Assembly (NCBI RefSeq): GCF_002042975.1
Contig: NW_018149715.1
Coordinates: 2,309,497-2,373,496 of the forward strand
Direction: 5' to 3'
Length of the DNA stretch: 64,000 bases
From: Orbicella faveolata
Lineage: Eukaryota > Cnidaria > Anthozoa > Scleractinia > Merulinidae
Of the stretch, positions 45,106 to 58,500 are shown in pieces. The notes under the pieces are model-generated. The model did no database searches, was not told the origin of the DNA, and worked only from the letters and a program-made list of their open reading frames with translations. Both the position numbers and the translations under genes were made by a program. Position 1 is the stretch's first letter. Every line of letters starts with the position of its first letter.

Positions 45106-46460
45106 ATTCCCCCCAGTTGACTGACAGAACAGTTTTTTATTTGACTCAGAAGGGGACAGTGAACAAACCGAATAATTTGTCGTTATCAATCCATTTCAGT
45201 GCAAGGTTTATTCAGAAGCTGAAAGGTTCTTTTTAAAGCTATCTGATGTAAACAATGTCACAGTACATAATTATTTACCGAGCTCGAAGTTAACTGAAGT
45301 CCGGAGAGATGCTGGTAAAAACATCACAAGAATTTAAAACACTACAGCGAACGCGGGGAATTTGCAGGATAATTAATTATCCCAAATAACCCAGTGAAGA
45401 TAGGATGATAACTTATTAGAGAAAAAGGAGAGAGGTAGAAGGTGACCTCTTGTAATTAAAGTAAGCTGATAAAATGGATGAAGCGCTTTTAGAACTACTA
45501 ACACTGTACATTTACACGTTGGATTTTTTGAATTACATTGTACTTTAAGAGTAAGCTTGTATACGAGCGTTTAACGAAAATTAGCACCGGGAAACTTTCA
45601 AACAAAGAAAAGCACAGGATGTAGATTTTTCTGGTACGATAAGCGATCTCTTGGAAACTTCTAATATCCCTCCTAGGAAGATCAAATTAAAATAGTAGGA
45701 TGTAACTACTTCCGCATTTGTGATAAAAATTTAATTATATGGTAGGAGTGAGGTTTAAAGAGAGCAGTTAAAAAAGCAGGCTTAAAAATTGCTTTTGCTT
45801 TAAAATTACTTTTTCACGAACACTTTGTGTGAAATCTGTTGCAAAAATTTTATACGACCGAAAAACTGTTTTTGAAATACAGTGGTATTAATTACGGCAC
45901 ACACAAGTTAACACCTCCTTATTCTTCTTCTTAATCACAGTTAAACTATTTCTCGGAAAGAAGACGAAAAGTCCAGGACTTTTTCCGAAATGTTTTTTTA
46001 CATGAAACCTCTTTCGTCGAAAATTCTTGCTCATATTTCCCTGAAATGCTTGCTAGCCATAAATTTCTCTATAGAGTACCTTTTGTATGGATATTAGTAG
46101 TATTTCGAGCTCAGCGTTGGTCTCAAAACAAACTACTGCTAATTGAACAAATACTCAAATAAACGAAATTAAAACGGGCGGAACTTCTTACTGTAAAACT
46201 TTGGTAACCAAGGTCACATGCAAGCCAGCCTAACTTGAAGCTCTCTACCCCTAGGAACTTAAAATGCTATTGTTATTTTCCCGTCACTGGTTGGTCAAAT
46301 TAAGCAAAATTTGTATGGGCATGACTCCTTTCTAAAATATGATTGGTTCTTGTCGTTTTCGCTTTCCCTTGTTGGATCCACGTAGCAGCACTGCCGTGTA
46401 AACTGAAACACTTTATAATTTTCCTTGGGGCGTGCGGCCGTGTCGTGAAAATACCTCAAG

Positions 46461-46512
46461 ATGGACGCCGGAGTCAAAATTGCACTCTTGTTGAAATTGT
46501 TCCTCGGAGTTG
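46461..46512 (+). CDS. Gene 3 exon 1: signal peptide (copy A)
   Basis: Encodes MDAGVKIALLLKLFLGV plus one base, donor G|GTGAGT. Same 52-nt length and phase as in genes 1 and 2. An identical copy lies at 51591-51642. Confidence 0.8.
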
Positions 46513-49500
46513 GTGAGTTGGTTTTTACCTACGTCTTAATTTGATGTTGGCCTGTGAAAACTTTAACTTTCACCAGTAACAAATTCACGTTTACCTAATA
46601 TATATAAATTATCACACGAAATTGATTGCTCACGTCTTAGTGTTCTATGAAATCTGGCTCTTCTATCGGGTGAAAGAATGAATTAGGAACAATCGGCGAG
46701 ACAATCTTGAAAAAAATCAACACTTACTTGAATTTTGTACGTGTGCCAGCACAAAAAGACTCAGGATAGTTTGTTCAATAGTCTAGCCAAAAACCAAGAA
46801 AATAACTCAGAACACAGCCAGCGAACAGAGTGTCTTGGAATATCTAGGCCACATCCAAATTAAGCCGGTGAAATTTGAAAACGCAGCTTTATTCCTGCGG
46901 TTACACACTAAATCCGTCACGAAAACGGAACTTTTCGAAAACGCTCTTCAAACCGGAGTAATTTGAACACCTACGTTTTGTTTTCGTATGGACGGAAACA
47001 TTGTGAAATGAGAGCTTTTCGGCAACGATGTCATCGCGATATTCAGGTGATTTTCCTGCCCGCCGATTGTTATGTTCTTAAATTCCCCTGGCGTAGTGTG
47101 GACGGAAAACATTTGATGCGCTTTCAGAGTGAAACCTACAATTCCTCAGTATAGTGTGGACGGGGCCTTAAACGTCTCTTATGCTAGCTCAGTGGGTTCA
47201 GGCCTTGTCAAGGTCTATGTCAGGTTTTGTAAAACATCTTTACATCGCATTTGATGCCTTCCTTGATGTGCCATTAATCAGCGGTTAAATCTTTCGCCTT
47301 CTACCTTTTGAAACCTTCATCCTGCTTCGTTTGATAACAAAATTGCTACATACTCGCTATTCCCTGAGAGAAATTCTAAGATGACTTGGTTAATTTCCTG
47401 CCTGTTGTTGATACCATAGTTTAGCAGTTCTATTTTTAGCGGTATTGTTTATGTAACTAAGAATGAAGAACGGGAGCATATGTAATTTGTCCTCAAACAA
47501 CACCTTTGAAGACGCCTCTGAGACCCGAGGCTCAAACATTCAGTTTAAAGAACAGCACCCTCTACTCTCTAATGAAAACTAACGTAAATAGCATATCACT
47601 AATTGTTTCAAACCTCTTTTCCCCCTGTAGGTTTAGTTGCTGGAGGTATGTACAAAAATTACTTAAAACATGTCTTAAACTAAAACGTGAAATATCGTTT
47701 GCTGTCGATTGAAAGCCTCAGACTCTGTTGGTGTATACGAATAACGACAGAAGAAAATGAAGGTGATAGACACATTGGAAAAACTCTTTTAACGCAACGA
47801 AAAAACACCGGTGGCCTCATGGTTAGTGCGCTCCTTTCCAGATCGAGCGATTCAGGTTCGAGCCAGGTTCAGGTTCGGCGACAATATGTTGTGTTTTTAG
47901 GCAAGACAATTTACCCTCACAGTACCTCTCTCCACCCAGTTGTATAAATGAGTACCAGCGAATTTAATGCTGAGGGTAACCCTGTAATTGCCTAGCATCC
48001 CAACCAAGGCACAGTGCCTCTCCTCACCCAGGTGAGAAAATGAATACCAGTAAATTTAATGCTGACGGTAACCCTGCAATTGCTTAGCATCCCAACTAGG
48101 GGGAGCTCAGTGAAATACTCCTAGTCGCTTCATACTACAGAAATCGGATTAACACTATCTTTGACGTTTGAATTGACATATTTGATGTTTAAGAGGACAT
48201 TAAGAACATCCTATTCTTCCATTTATTTGTATGATTTCTCGGTCAGGTTTTACTCTTAGAACGACCAAAAAATGCGCGCAAATACTGGGAATGCAAAACA
48301 ACCAAATCCCGGATTCCGCTCTCAGCGCCTCCACTTCCTACAATGTTAGCTCTATGGGTCCAAGAAATGGAAGGTTATATTTCCAGGCAAAGAGTGGGAA
48401 GTACGGTGCTTGGGCCACGTCAAGGAATGACAAATTTCAGTGGTTTGGAGTCGACTTTGGGAGTTATGCAAAGGTGACCGCATTAGCTACCCAAGGAAGG
48501 CAAGATGGGGCCTGGTGGGTGACGAGCTACAGTCTGTCATTCAGCCACGATGATGTCTTCTTTGAAGACTACAAAGAAAACAATGTGAAGAAGGTATGCG
48601 ACGTTATAGTCCCGATTTAGATAAGATATTAATCCCTAATATCTATCAATCTAAACAGTAAATACAATCTCCTACTTTCTCACTCTACCGTGTGGTGACA
48701 ATAATTACGCCTCAAGTGTATCTATTGTGTCACATCGTCTATTTTGAACTTTATCTATGAACTGGCGTACAATCGGTCTTCGATGACAGAGGATGACACT
48801 CATATGGTCGAGTAGGATACAAGAGACGACTACGCTCGAAAGGGGTGTCTCTTCATCCTTGTGGTATTTAAAAGGATAGGGACATAAGTATTCTAAATCG
48901 TCGCAAATTAAAAAAAAAAAATTGTAGCAACTCAAGTCCATATGGCATACCAAGAGAATCGCTCTTGGTCATATTAGAACAGGTATCAAGACCTGAGCAG
49001 AACTGTTCGTGTTCGAAGTTGTAACGGAAGAATGGTGGTAGGGATTACATAACAAAGGGAGATCTCTTTTGGCCATGCAGTATTGTATGTGAAAGTGGGC
49101 GTATACCATTCAAACCATAAACACTTGAAAGATTTGGTTTGCGCAGTGGTTTGATGACTACGAAAGAAGGTTCCCGGCATCAAAAAGACAGACAAGCGTT
49201 TTTACACTGTGAAAAGGCTAATGCACAAAACATGTAGGCTTCTACACTGCTAGCGAAAGTTAGGGGTTAACCTTCAGATGGAGCTATTTTGCAGGCGTAT
49301 GAAAATTCATCGGGTAGCCCCACCCTCTTCAACTGGAGGGGTTCTTTAAAAGGTTCTTGAATAAGGAAGAAAACAAATACAAATCGAAAACCCACCCATG
49401 CAGACTGAAATCGTCTAGTCGGGTCACTTTCGCTTTGTTCTGTTTCAGATTTTTGCTGGTAACCTTGACCGTCACACTGTCGTTAGTCATGATCTTAAAA

Positions 49501-52500
49501 ATCCGATTATTGCCAAAGTTATCCGAATAAACCCGATTACTTGGCATAGCTACATCTCCTTGCGGGCGGAATTCTATGGCTGCAGAGAAGGTAAGGACGA
49601 GATAACTTTAATAACCCACATTTGCTTTTCTATTGTGAACATAACGTATTATTTAAAAGTTATTGGATCAAATGTTTCGTGATATCCACAATAAGAGCCT
49701 AGGAAGTGTTACAGATGGCAAGAAATCTTTTAAAGGCCATCTTAAAAATGAAAATCGTATCTCATAGCACATGCTAGAGCAATAAAGGAATATATGTAAA
49801 TTTAAAGGTCTACATTAACCACTTTAATAATACTCCAAAGCTAAGTTTATGTCAATTGCTTTGGAAGAACTTGCGGAAATGAATAAAAAAAAAATGACAC
49901 GGACTATTTATTTTCATAACGCTCTCCTTCTTTATTGTTCCTGGCAGCTCGTGAAAAGTGGCTTCAGAAACTGGCTATACAACAGAAAAGCATATAAGAG
50001 AGACGTTGATCTGGATCATGGTCTCTTAGCTTGGCAAATATAAGTAATGATGCGGTTCTTAGAGCGAAGGCTCGATAATAAACATCCCCGCTAANNNNNN
50101 NNNNNNNNNNNNNNNNNNNNNNNNNNNNNNNNNNNNNNNNNNNNNNNNNNNNNNNNNNNNNNNNNNNNNNNNNNNNNNNNNNNNNNNNNNNNNNNNNNNN
50201 NNNNNNNNNNNNNNNNNNNNNNNNNNNNNNNNNNNNNNNNNNNNNNNNNNNNNNNNNNNNNNNNNNNNNNNNNNNNNNNNNNNNNNNNNNNNNNNNNNNN
50301 NNNNNNNNNNNNNNNNNNNNNNNNNNNNNNNNNNNNNNNNNNNNNNNNNNNNNNNNNNNNNNNNNNNNNNNNNNNNNNNNNNNNNNNNNNNNNNNNNNNN
50401 NNNNNNNNNNNNNNNNNNNNNNNNNNNNNNNNNNNNNGATGCTGGTAAAAACATCACAAGAATTTAAAACACTACAGCGAACGCGGGGAATTTGCAGGAT
50501 AATTAATTATCCCAAATAACCCAGTGAAGATAGGATGATAACTTATTAGAGAAAAAGGAGAGAGGTAGAAGGTGACCTCTTGTAATTAAAGTAAGCTGAT
50601 AAAATGGATGAAGCGCTTTTAGAACTACTAACACTGTACATTTACACGTTGGATTTTTTGAATTACATTGTACTTTAAGAGTAAGCTTGTATACGAGCGT
50701 TTAACGAAAATTAGCACCGGGAAACTTTCAAACAAAGAAAAGCACAGGATGTAGATTTTTCTGGTACGATAAGCGATCTCTTGGAAACTTCTAATATCCC
50801 TCCTAGGAAGATCAAATTAAAATAGTAGGATGTAACTACTTCCGCATTTGTGATAAAAATTTAATTATATGGTAGGAGTGAGGTTTAAAGAGAGCAGTTA
50901 AAAAAGCAGGCTTAAAAATTGCTTTTGCTTTAAAATTACTTTTTCACGAACACTTTGTGTGAAATCTGTTGCAAAAATTTTATACGACCGAAAAACTGTT
51001 TTTGAAATACAGTGGTATTAATTACGGCACACACAAGTTAACACCTCCTTATTCTTCTTCTTAATCACAGTTAAACTATTTCTCGGAAAGAAGACGAAAA
51101 GTCCAGGACTTTTTCCGAAATGTTTTTTTACATGAAACCTCTTTCGTCGAAAATTCTTGCTCATATTTCCCTGAAATGCTTGCTAGCCATAAATTTCTCT
51201 ATAGAGTACCTTTTGTATGGATATTAGTAGTATTTCGAGCTCAGCGTTGGTCTCAAAACAAACTACTGCTAATTGAACAAATACTCAAATAAACGAAATT
51301 AAAACGGGCGGAACTTCTTACTGTAAAACTTTGGTAACCAAGGTCACATGCAAGCCAGCCTAACTTGAAGCTCTCCACCCCTAGGAACTTAAAATGCTAT
51401 TGTTATTTTCCCGTCACTGGTTGGTCAAATTAAGCAAAATTTGTATGGGCATGACTCCTTTCTAAAATATGATTGGTTCTTGTCGTTTTCGCTTTCCCTT
51501 GTTGGATCCACGTAGCAGCACTGCCGTGTAAACTGAAACACTTTATAATTTTCCTTGGGGCGTGCGGCCGTGTCGTGAAAATACCTCAAGATGGACGCCG
51601 GAGTCAAAATTGCACTCTTGTTGAAATTGTTCCTCGGAGTTGGTGAGTTGGTTTTTACCTACGTCTTAATTTGATGTTGGCCTGTGAAAACTTTAACTTT
51701 CACCAGTAACAAATTCACGTTTACCTAATATATATAAATTATCACACGAAATTGATTGCTCACGTCTTAGTGTTCTATGAAATCTGGCTCTTCTATCGGG
51801 TGAAAGAATGAATTAGGAACAATCGGCGAGACAATCTTGAAAAAAATCAACACTTACTTGAATTTTGTACGTGTGCCAGCACAAAAAGACTCAGGATAGT
51901 TTGTTCAATAGTCTAGCCAAAAACCAAGAAAATAACTCAGAACACAGCCAGCGAACAGAGTGTCTTGGAATATCTAGGCCACATCCAAATTAAGCCGGTG
52001 AAATTTGAAAACGCAGCTTTATTCCTGCGGTTACACACTAAATCCGTCACGAAAACGGAACTTTTCGAAAACGCTCTTCAAACCGGAGTAATTTGAACAC
52101 CTACGTTTTGTTTTCGTATGGACGGAAACATTGTGAAATGAGAGCTTTTCGGCAACGATGTCATCGCGATATTCAGGTGATTTTCCTGCCCGCCGATTGT
52201 TATGTTCTTAAATTCCCCTGGCGTAGTGTGGACGGAAAACATTTGATGCGCTTTCAGAGTGAAACCTACAATTCCTCAGTATAGTGTGGACGGGGCCTTA
52301 AACGTCTCTTATGCTAGCTCAGTGGGTTCAGGCCTTGTCAAGGTCTATGTCAGGTTTTGTAAAACATCTTTACATCGCATTTGATGCCTTCCTTGATGTG
52401 CCATTAATCAGCGGTTAAATCTTTCGCCTTCTACCTTTTGAAACCTTCATCCTGCTTCGTTTGATAACAAAATTGCTACATACTCGCTATTCCCTGAGAG

Positions 52501-55500
52501 AAATTCTAAGATGACTTGGTTAATTTCCTGCCTGTTGTTGATACCATAGTTTAGCAGTTCTATTTTTAGCGGTATTGTTTATGTAACTAAGAATGAAGAA
52601 CGGGAGCATATGTAATTTGTCCTCAAACAACACCTTTGAAGACGCCTCTGAGACCCGAGGCTCAAACATTCAGTTTAAAGAACAGCACCCTCTACTCTCT
52701 AATGAAAACTAACGTAAATAGCATATCACTAATTGTTTCAAACCTCTTTTCCCCCTGTAGGTTTAGTTGCTGGAGGTATGTACAAAAATTACTTAAAACA
52801 TGTCTTAAACTAAAACGTGAAATATCGTTTGCTGTCGATTGAAAGCCTCAGACTCTGTTGGTGTATACGAATAACGACAGAAGAAAATGAAGGTGATAGA
52901 CACATTGGAAAAACTCTTTTAACGCAACGAAAAAACACCGGTGGCCTCATGGTTAGTGCGCTCCTTTCCAGATCGAGCGATTCAGGTTCGAGCCAGGTTC
53001 AGGTTCGGCGACAATATGTTGTGTTTTTAGGCAAGACAATTTACCCTCACAGTACCTCTCTCCACCCAGTTGTATAAATGAGTACCAGCGAATTTAATGC
53101 TGAGGGTAACCCTGTAATTGCCTAGCATCCCAACCAAGGCACAGTGCCTCTCCTCACCCAGGTGAGAAAATGAATACCAGTAAATTTAATGCTGACGGTA
53201 ACCCTGCAATTGCTTAGCATCCCAACTAGGGGGAGCTCAGTGAAATACTCCTAGTCGCTTCATACTACAGAAATCGGATTAACACTATCTTTGACGTTTG
53301 AATTGACATATTTGATGTTTAAGAGGACATTAAGAACATCCTATTCTTCCATTTATTTGTATGATTTCTCGGTCAGGTTTTACTCTTAGAACGACCAAAA
53401 AATGCGCGCAAATACTGGGAATGCAAAACAACCAAATCCCGGATTCCGCTCTCAGCGCCTCCACTTCCTACAATGTTAGCTCTATGGGTCCAAGAAATGG
53501 AAGGTTATATTTCCAGGCAAAGAGTGGGAAGTACGGTGCTTGGGCCACGTCAAGGAATGACAAATTTCAGTGGTTTGGAGTCGACTTTGGGAGTTATGCA
53601 AAGGTGACCGCATTAGCTACCCAAGGAAGGCAAGATGGGGCCTGGTGGGTGACGAGCTACAGTCTGTCATTCAGCCACGATGATGTCTTCTTTGAAGACT
53701 ACAAAGAAAACAATGTGAAGAAGGTATGCGACGTTATAGTCCCGATTTAGATAAGATATTAATCCCTAATATCTATCAATCTAAACAGTAAATACAATCT
53801 CCTACTTTCTCACTCTACCGTGTGGTGACAATAATTACGCCTCAAGTGTATCTATTGTGTCACATCGTCTATTTTGAACTTTATCTATGAACTGGCGTAC
53901 AATCGGTCTTCGATGACAGAGGATGACACTCATATGGTCGAGTAGGATACAAGAGACGACTACGCTCGAAAGGGGTGTCTCTTCATCCTTGTGGTATTTA
54001 AAAGGATAGGGACATAAGTATTCTAAATCGTCGCAAATTAAAAAAAAAAAATTGTAGCAACTCAAGTCCATATGGCATACCAAGAGAATCGCTCTTGGTC
54101 ATATTAGAACAGGTATCAAGACCTGAGCAGAACTGTTCGTGTTCGAAGTTGTAACGGAAGAATGGTGGTAGGGATTACATAACAAAGGGAGATCTCTTTT
54201 GGCCATGCAGTATTGTATGTGAAAGTGGGCGTATACCATTCAAACCATAAACACTTGAAAGATTTGGTTTGCGCAGTGGTTTGATGACTACGAAAGAAGG
54301 TTCCCGGCATCAAAAAGACAGACAAGCGTTTTTACACTGTGAAAAGGCTAATGCACAAAACATGTAGGCTTCTACACTGCTAGCGAAAGTTAGGGGTTAA
54401 CCTTCAGATGGAGCTATTTTGCAGGCGTATGAAAATTCATCGGGTAGCCCCACCCTCTTCAACTGGAGGGGTTCTTTAAAAGGTTCTTGAATAAGGAAGA
54501 AAACAAATACAAATCGAAAACCCACCCATGCAGACTGAAATCGTCTAGTCGGGTCACTTTCGCTTTGTTCTGTTTCAGATTTTTGCTGGTAACCTTGACC
54601 GTCACACTGTCGTTAGTCATGATCTTAAAAATCCGATTATTGCCAAAGTTATCCGAATAAACCCGATTACTTGGCACAGCTACATCTCTTTGCGGGCGGA
54701 ATTCTATGGCTGCAGAGAAGGTAAGGACGAGATAACTTTAAAAACCCACATTTGCTTTTCTATTGTGAACATAACATATTATTTAAAAGTTATTGGATCA
54801 AGCGTTTCGTGATATCCACAATAAGAGCCTAGGAGGTGTTATAGATGGCAAGACATCTTTTAAGGGCCATCTTAAAAATGAAAATTTTATCTCATAGCAC
54901 AAGCTAGAGCAATAAAGGAATATATGTAAATTTTAAGGTCTACATTAACCAATTTAATAATACATATATCTTATTAGATGTTTTGGTGTGTAGTATCGCT
55001 ATTTTAACGAGTTGTGCCGTATTTTGACGAGCCCGTAGGGCGAGTCAAAATACAAACAACGAGTAAAAATATACAGCGATACTACCAACTGCTGTAGTAA
55101 ATAAATTTATCAATGAAAGAGGGACAGTGTGACAATTTTGCGTGCGCGCGCCGACCTGTACGGCAAACAGGTTTTCTACTGTACAAATATGGCAAACAGG
55201 TTTTCTACTGTATAATATCGCTGTATATTTGTACTGTTATTTGGACGGTATTCGCTGCAGTTGGATAATAATCTAAAGTTAATTAAGTTACTGTTTTGGA
55301 AGAACTTACGGAAATGTATAAAAAAAAAGACAAGGACTATTTTTATAACGCTCTCCTTCTTCATTTCTCCTAGCAGCTCGTGGAAAGTGGCTTCAGAAAA
55401 TGGCTATACAACAAAAAAGCAAATAAAAGAGACGTTGATTTAGATCATGGTTTCTTAGCTTGGCAAATATAAGTAATGACGCGGTTCTTAGAGCGAAGTC

Positions 55501-58500
55501 TTGATAATAAACATCCCCCACTCTCTCACTCGCTAGAGACAAAAGACACATATTACTATCTATATTCACCTACCTTTAATGCCATTTGATATGAAATGTT
55601 CAAAAAAAAAGAATGTACTCCAAGACTGAGGTTTGTTTCATTACATCTTTTTGTTCAGGATTCGAGAAACCAGAGATCGTTTGCGCGACGGCTCTTGGAA
55701 TAGAACACGTGAACCAGATTCCAGATAGTGCAATCGTCTCCTCTTCACAATATAACACATATTATGGACCAGAAAGAGCAAGGTTGCGTCTAGTGACTCA
55801 AGGAAGCTTTATCGGTGGATGGTCTCCCAAGTCATCCAATACAGGGGAGTGGATCGAATTTGACCTGGCAGAAAATATCAAAGTCACCGGAGTTGCAACT
55901 CAGGGCCGAGACAATGCCGACTGGTGGACCACCAGTTACACGCTATCCACTAGAGTCAAAGGCGGAAGCTATGAGTCATACAACAATGGCTATGTAAGTA
56001 ATATATTTATATAGAGAGTATTACTTGGTTGAGAATTATATCACTTGGACACATGTGTGGATAATTTATTTGATTTTTTTTAAATAATCGTAATTAAACT
56101 GGGTGGAGTACACTTTGGTCTCAAACCATACGCGTGACTCCAAAATCGAACAAGTCGCGCAGCACGAGTTCGAATTAAAATCACAAGTACGATTTCAGAC
56201 CAGAAATTGCACGGTTATTCCCTGAATTGTGCGAAAAGAGGTTTAATTACTAATTTTAATTAGGAACAATTTAAATCATTTTTATAACAAATTTCGAAAT
56301 TCAAAACTTCTTTTGAGCGAAATAGTAGCGCTGTAACTTTTAATAACTGCGGGAAACATTGAGAAGGAAGCCATTGAAACGCGCGTAATTGACGTGCGAA
56401 GAACTGGTCACGATCGAGAATTTTGTTATGGATACCATTAAGGATTTAATCAGTGCCAATATTGTATTGATCTAGTTGCTGGTTCGTTAAAAAAAAGTGG
56501 TATCGGAAACGTTTTTACATACAGTGAAACCTCTATTAGGCGGACTCCTTCGAGACCTTCTCAAGTGTCCGCTAAATAGAAGGTGTCCGCTTAATAGAGG
56601 TTTGTAAAAATTGCGCAACGCTTGTTAACGATTAACATTCAACGGCTACTCTGTACCGTGATAAAGCTTCATTTTGTTAAGGAAGCTATCCAGAGTTCAA
56701 GTTCAATACCTTTCATTAGCAATTTTGATTTGTTATTTAAATTCAAAAATATAACAGCAACGATAATACGCGCGGTACATGGACTATTTTAATGTTTGTG
56801 TACAAATTAGTTATTTCTTAAAGTAATTATAAATTGAAGTTTGTCTCTGGTTTCGAATAGTTATTTCCTGAAGCCAGATCTGTTGATTTAGACAGGACCA
56901 GCGAAAGCTTCTCATTCTCTTTAAATCTTGCATATTCGAGAAGCTTTTCGGCCATTTGTAGCGCTTCCCGGTCGGATTTTAATTCCAGTGCCTTCTCTTC
57001 CTCGTCATCCACACATAGCGAGGATGTAATCCAATACTACTGCATTGTCAGTTCAGTCCGGTGTCCGCTTAATAGAGATTTTTAACGATAGAAATTAGCC
57101 AAATTATTATTGGACGTCCGCTTAATTGGGGGTCCGCTCAATTGAGGTTTCACTGTATCAGAAAAATATGCGATTTAATGCAAAAAATAGCGCGATTTGT
57201 AAGTAAATCGCACTGGCTTTCCTGCAACTTGATTGATTACTTTAAGCAATATTAGGGAGTCTGGTTCATTAAACAAATTTACACGCCTTCTCTACCATAA
57301 TTTTTAAACACGGCATTCATGGAAACCAGGATTTTTCTTAATGTCATATTAATGTAAGTTAATATAATGTTAAGATTTGGATTTTTAGTCATTATTACGT
57401 AAATTTTTTCTACCTGATGTTTTTACCGTGTATAAATAATGATTAAAGATTAAAGATTCCATTCTTATTGGCTGGGGAAAAGATGCGATTTAGAGCAAAA
57501 CAAAACAAAACAAAACAAAACAAAAAAGAAAGCGTTTCCTAAATGAATCGCACTGCCGAGAGCCAACCAGATTGCAAGTATCGCCAGTGATTTCCAAATG
57601 GATGTATTAAATTCTTAAATTTCACTGATTCACTCTATCAGCCGCTCGCGGAAAAACTTATAAAATTCATCAGGAATGTATTGGGCCCGAATTTGACCAG
57701 CGTCGTAAATTAAACTTCAGTTAAAACTACTCAAGCTTTGGTTACCTTCGGAATATCTCCGACATTTTCCGGTAATCTTTGGAAACCTCAGTCTGAAATA
57801 AGCTGTAACATTCAGTTGTTATGGACTCCGTCGCACGATCTTCGGTTGTCCATGTAAAACTTTTACATAGTGGAAGAAATCTTCGGAAGACCTTCGGGTT
57901 ATGTTCATACGTTTAAGTGGGTAGTTTATAAATTGCGTTCTGTGTTAATAATAAGGCAATGAAAATAGCAGAAATAATGATTGATAAGTAAAGAAATGTT
58001 CAGATGAGAATGCAATTATATGCTTTGCTTTTAGGTATTTCCAGGCAATAGAGACAGAAATACAAAAGTGGGTAACATTCTAAACCCACCGATTATTGCG
58101 CGCTTCGTCAGGATTCATCCCAAGACGTGGAATAGTTTCATCGCACTACGAGTGGAGATTTATGGATGCAGAGAGGGTGAGAACATTTGTGCACTTTGGT
58201 CTACCCCTCCAATTAGAAATGAATCGGATAGTTAGTTTGAAACTGACACCAGGAGAGCTGTCCGCTGACAAGAAATTAGAGCGATATTTGTTCTTGTGAA
58301 GGATACAGTCGGCTCCCTATAACTCGAACCCCGCTAGCTCGAGGCTGTCACTAATTATAACTCGAACCAAAAGCGATTTCAACTGGATTTCCATCATAAC
58401 CTTACTGTATTTTTTCCAAGGTAACTCGAACCCACGACACCGGGAACCTCTCACAAACTGGAAGCAAATTTGGTCAATTTCAGGTCAATTTCTACATAAT

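Larger units (their letters stand above)
40831..46460. other. Intergenic region between genes 2 and 3
   Basis: 5.6 kb without a recognisable gene. It holds a 3'-flank block repeated at 40950-41130 and 41975-42175, an element with inverted ends (41138-41794), a small AATGTAACAATTT tandem (42186-42266), two foldback MITEs (43692-43940, 44398-44772) and a SINE (44880-45105). From 45308 it is part of a stretch repeated 5130 bp downstream. Confidence 0.6.
45308..50094. repeat. 5.1-kb duplication, copy A
   Basis: Repeats at 50438-55500 with a constant offset of 5130 up to about 49,800. From 45308 to about 49540 I noticed only a single change (T at 46237, C at 51367); after about 49545 differences become frequent, and copy B has about 310 extra bases at 54964-55275. 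Copy A ends at a 343-bp N gap (50095-50437), at whose other side copy B begins. See findings for the assembly question. Confidence 0.9.
50438..55500. repeat. 5.1-kb duplication, copy B
   Basis: Partner of 45308-50094, starting exactly at the gap edge. It contains a second gene 3 start: signal peptide 51591-51642, microexon 52761-52775, domain 1 exons 53377-53723 and 54579-54720, and a second copy of the SINE (52936-53280). This copy is continuous with the rest of gene 3. Confidence 0.9.

Noticed and set aside
44913-45236. 107-codon ORF
   Set aside because: Covers a family B SINE read on the opposite strand.
50059-50457. Antisense ORF across the gap
   Set aside because: Consists almost only of N.
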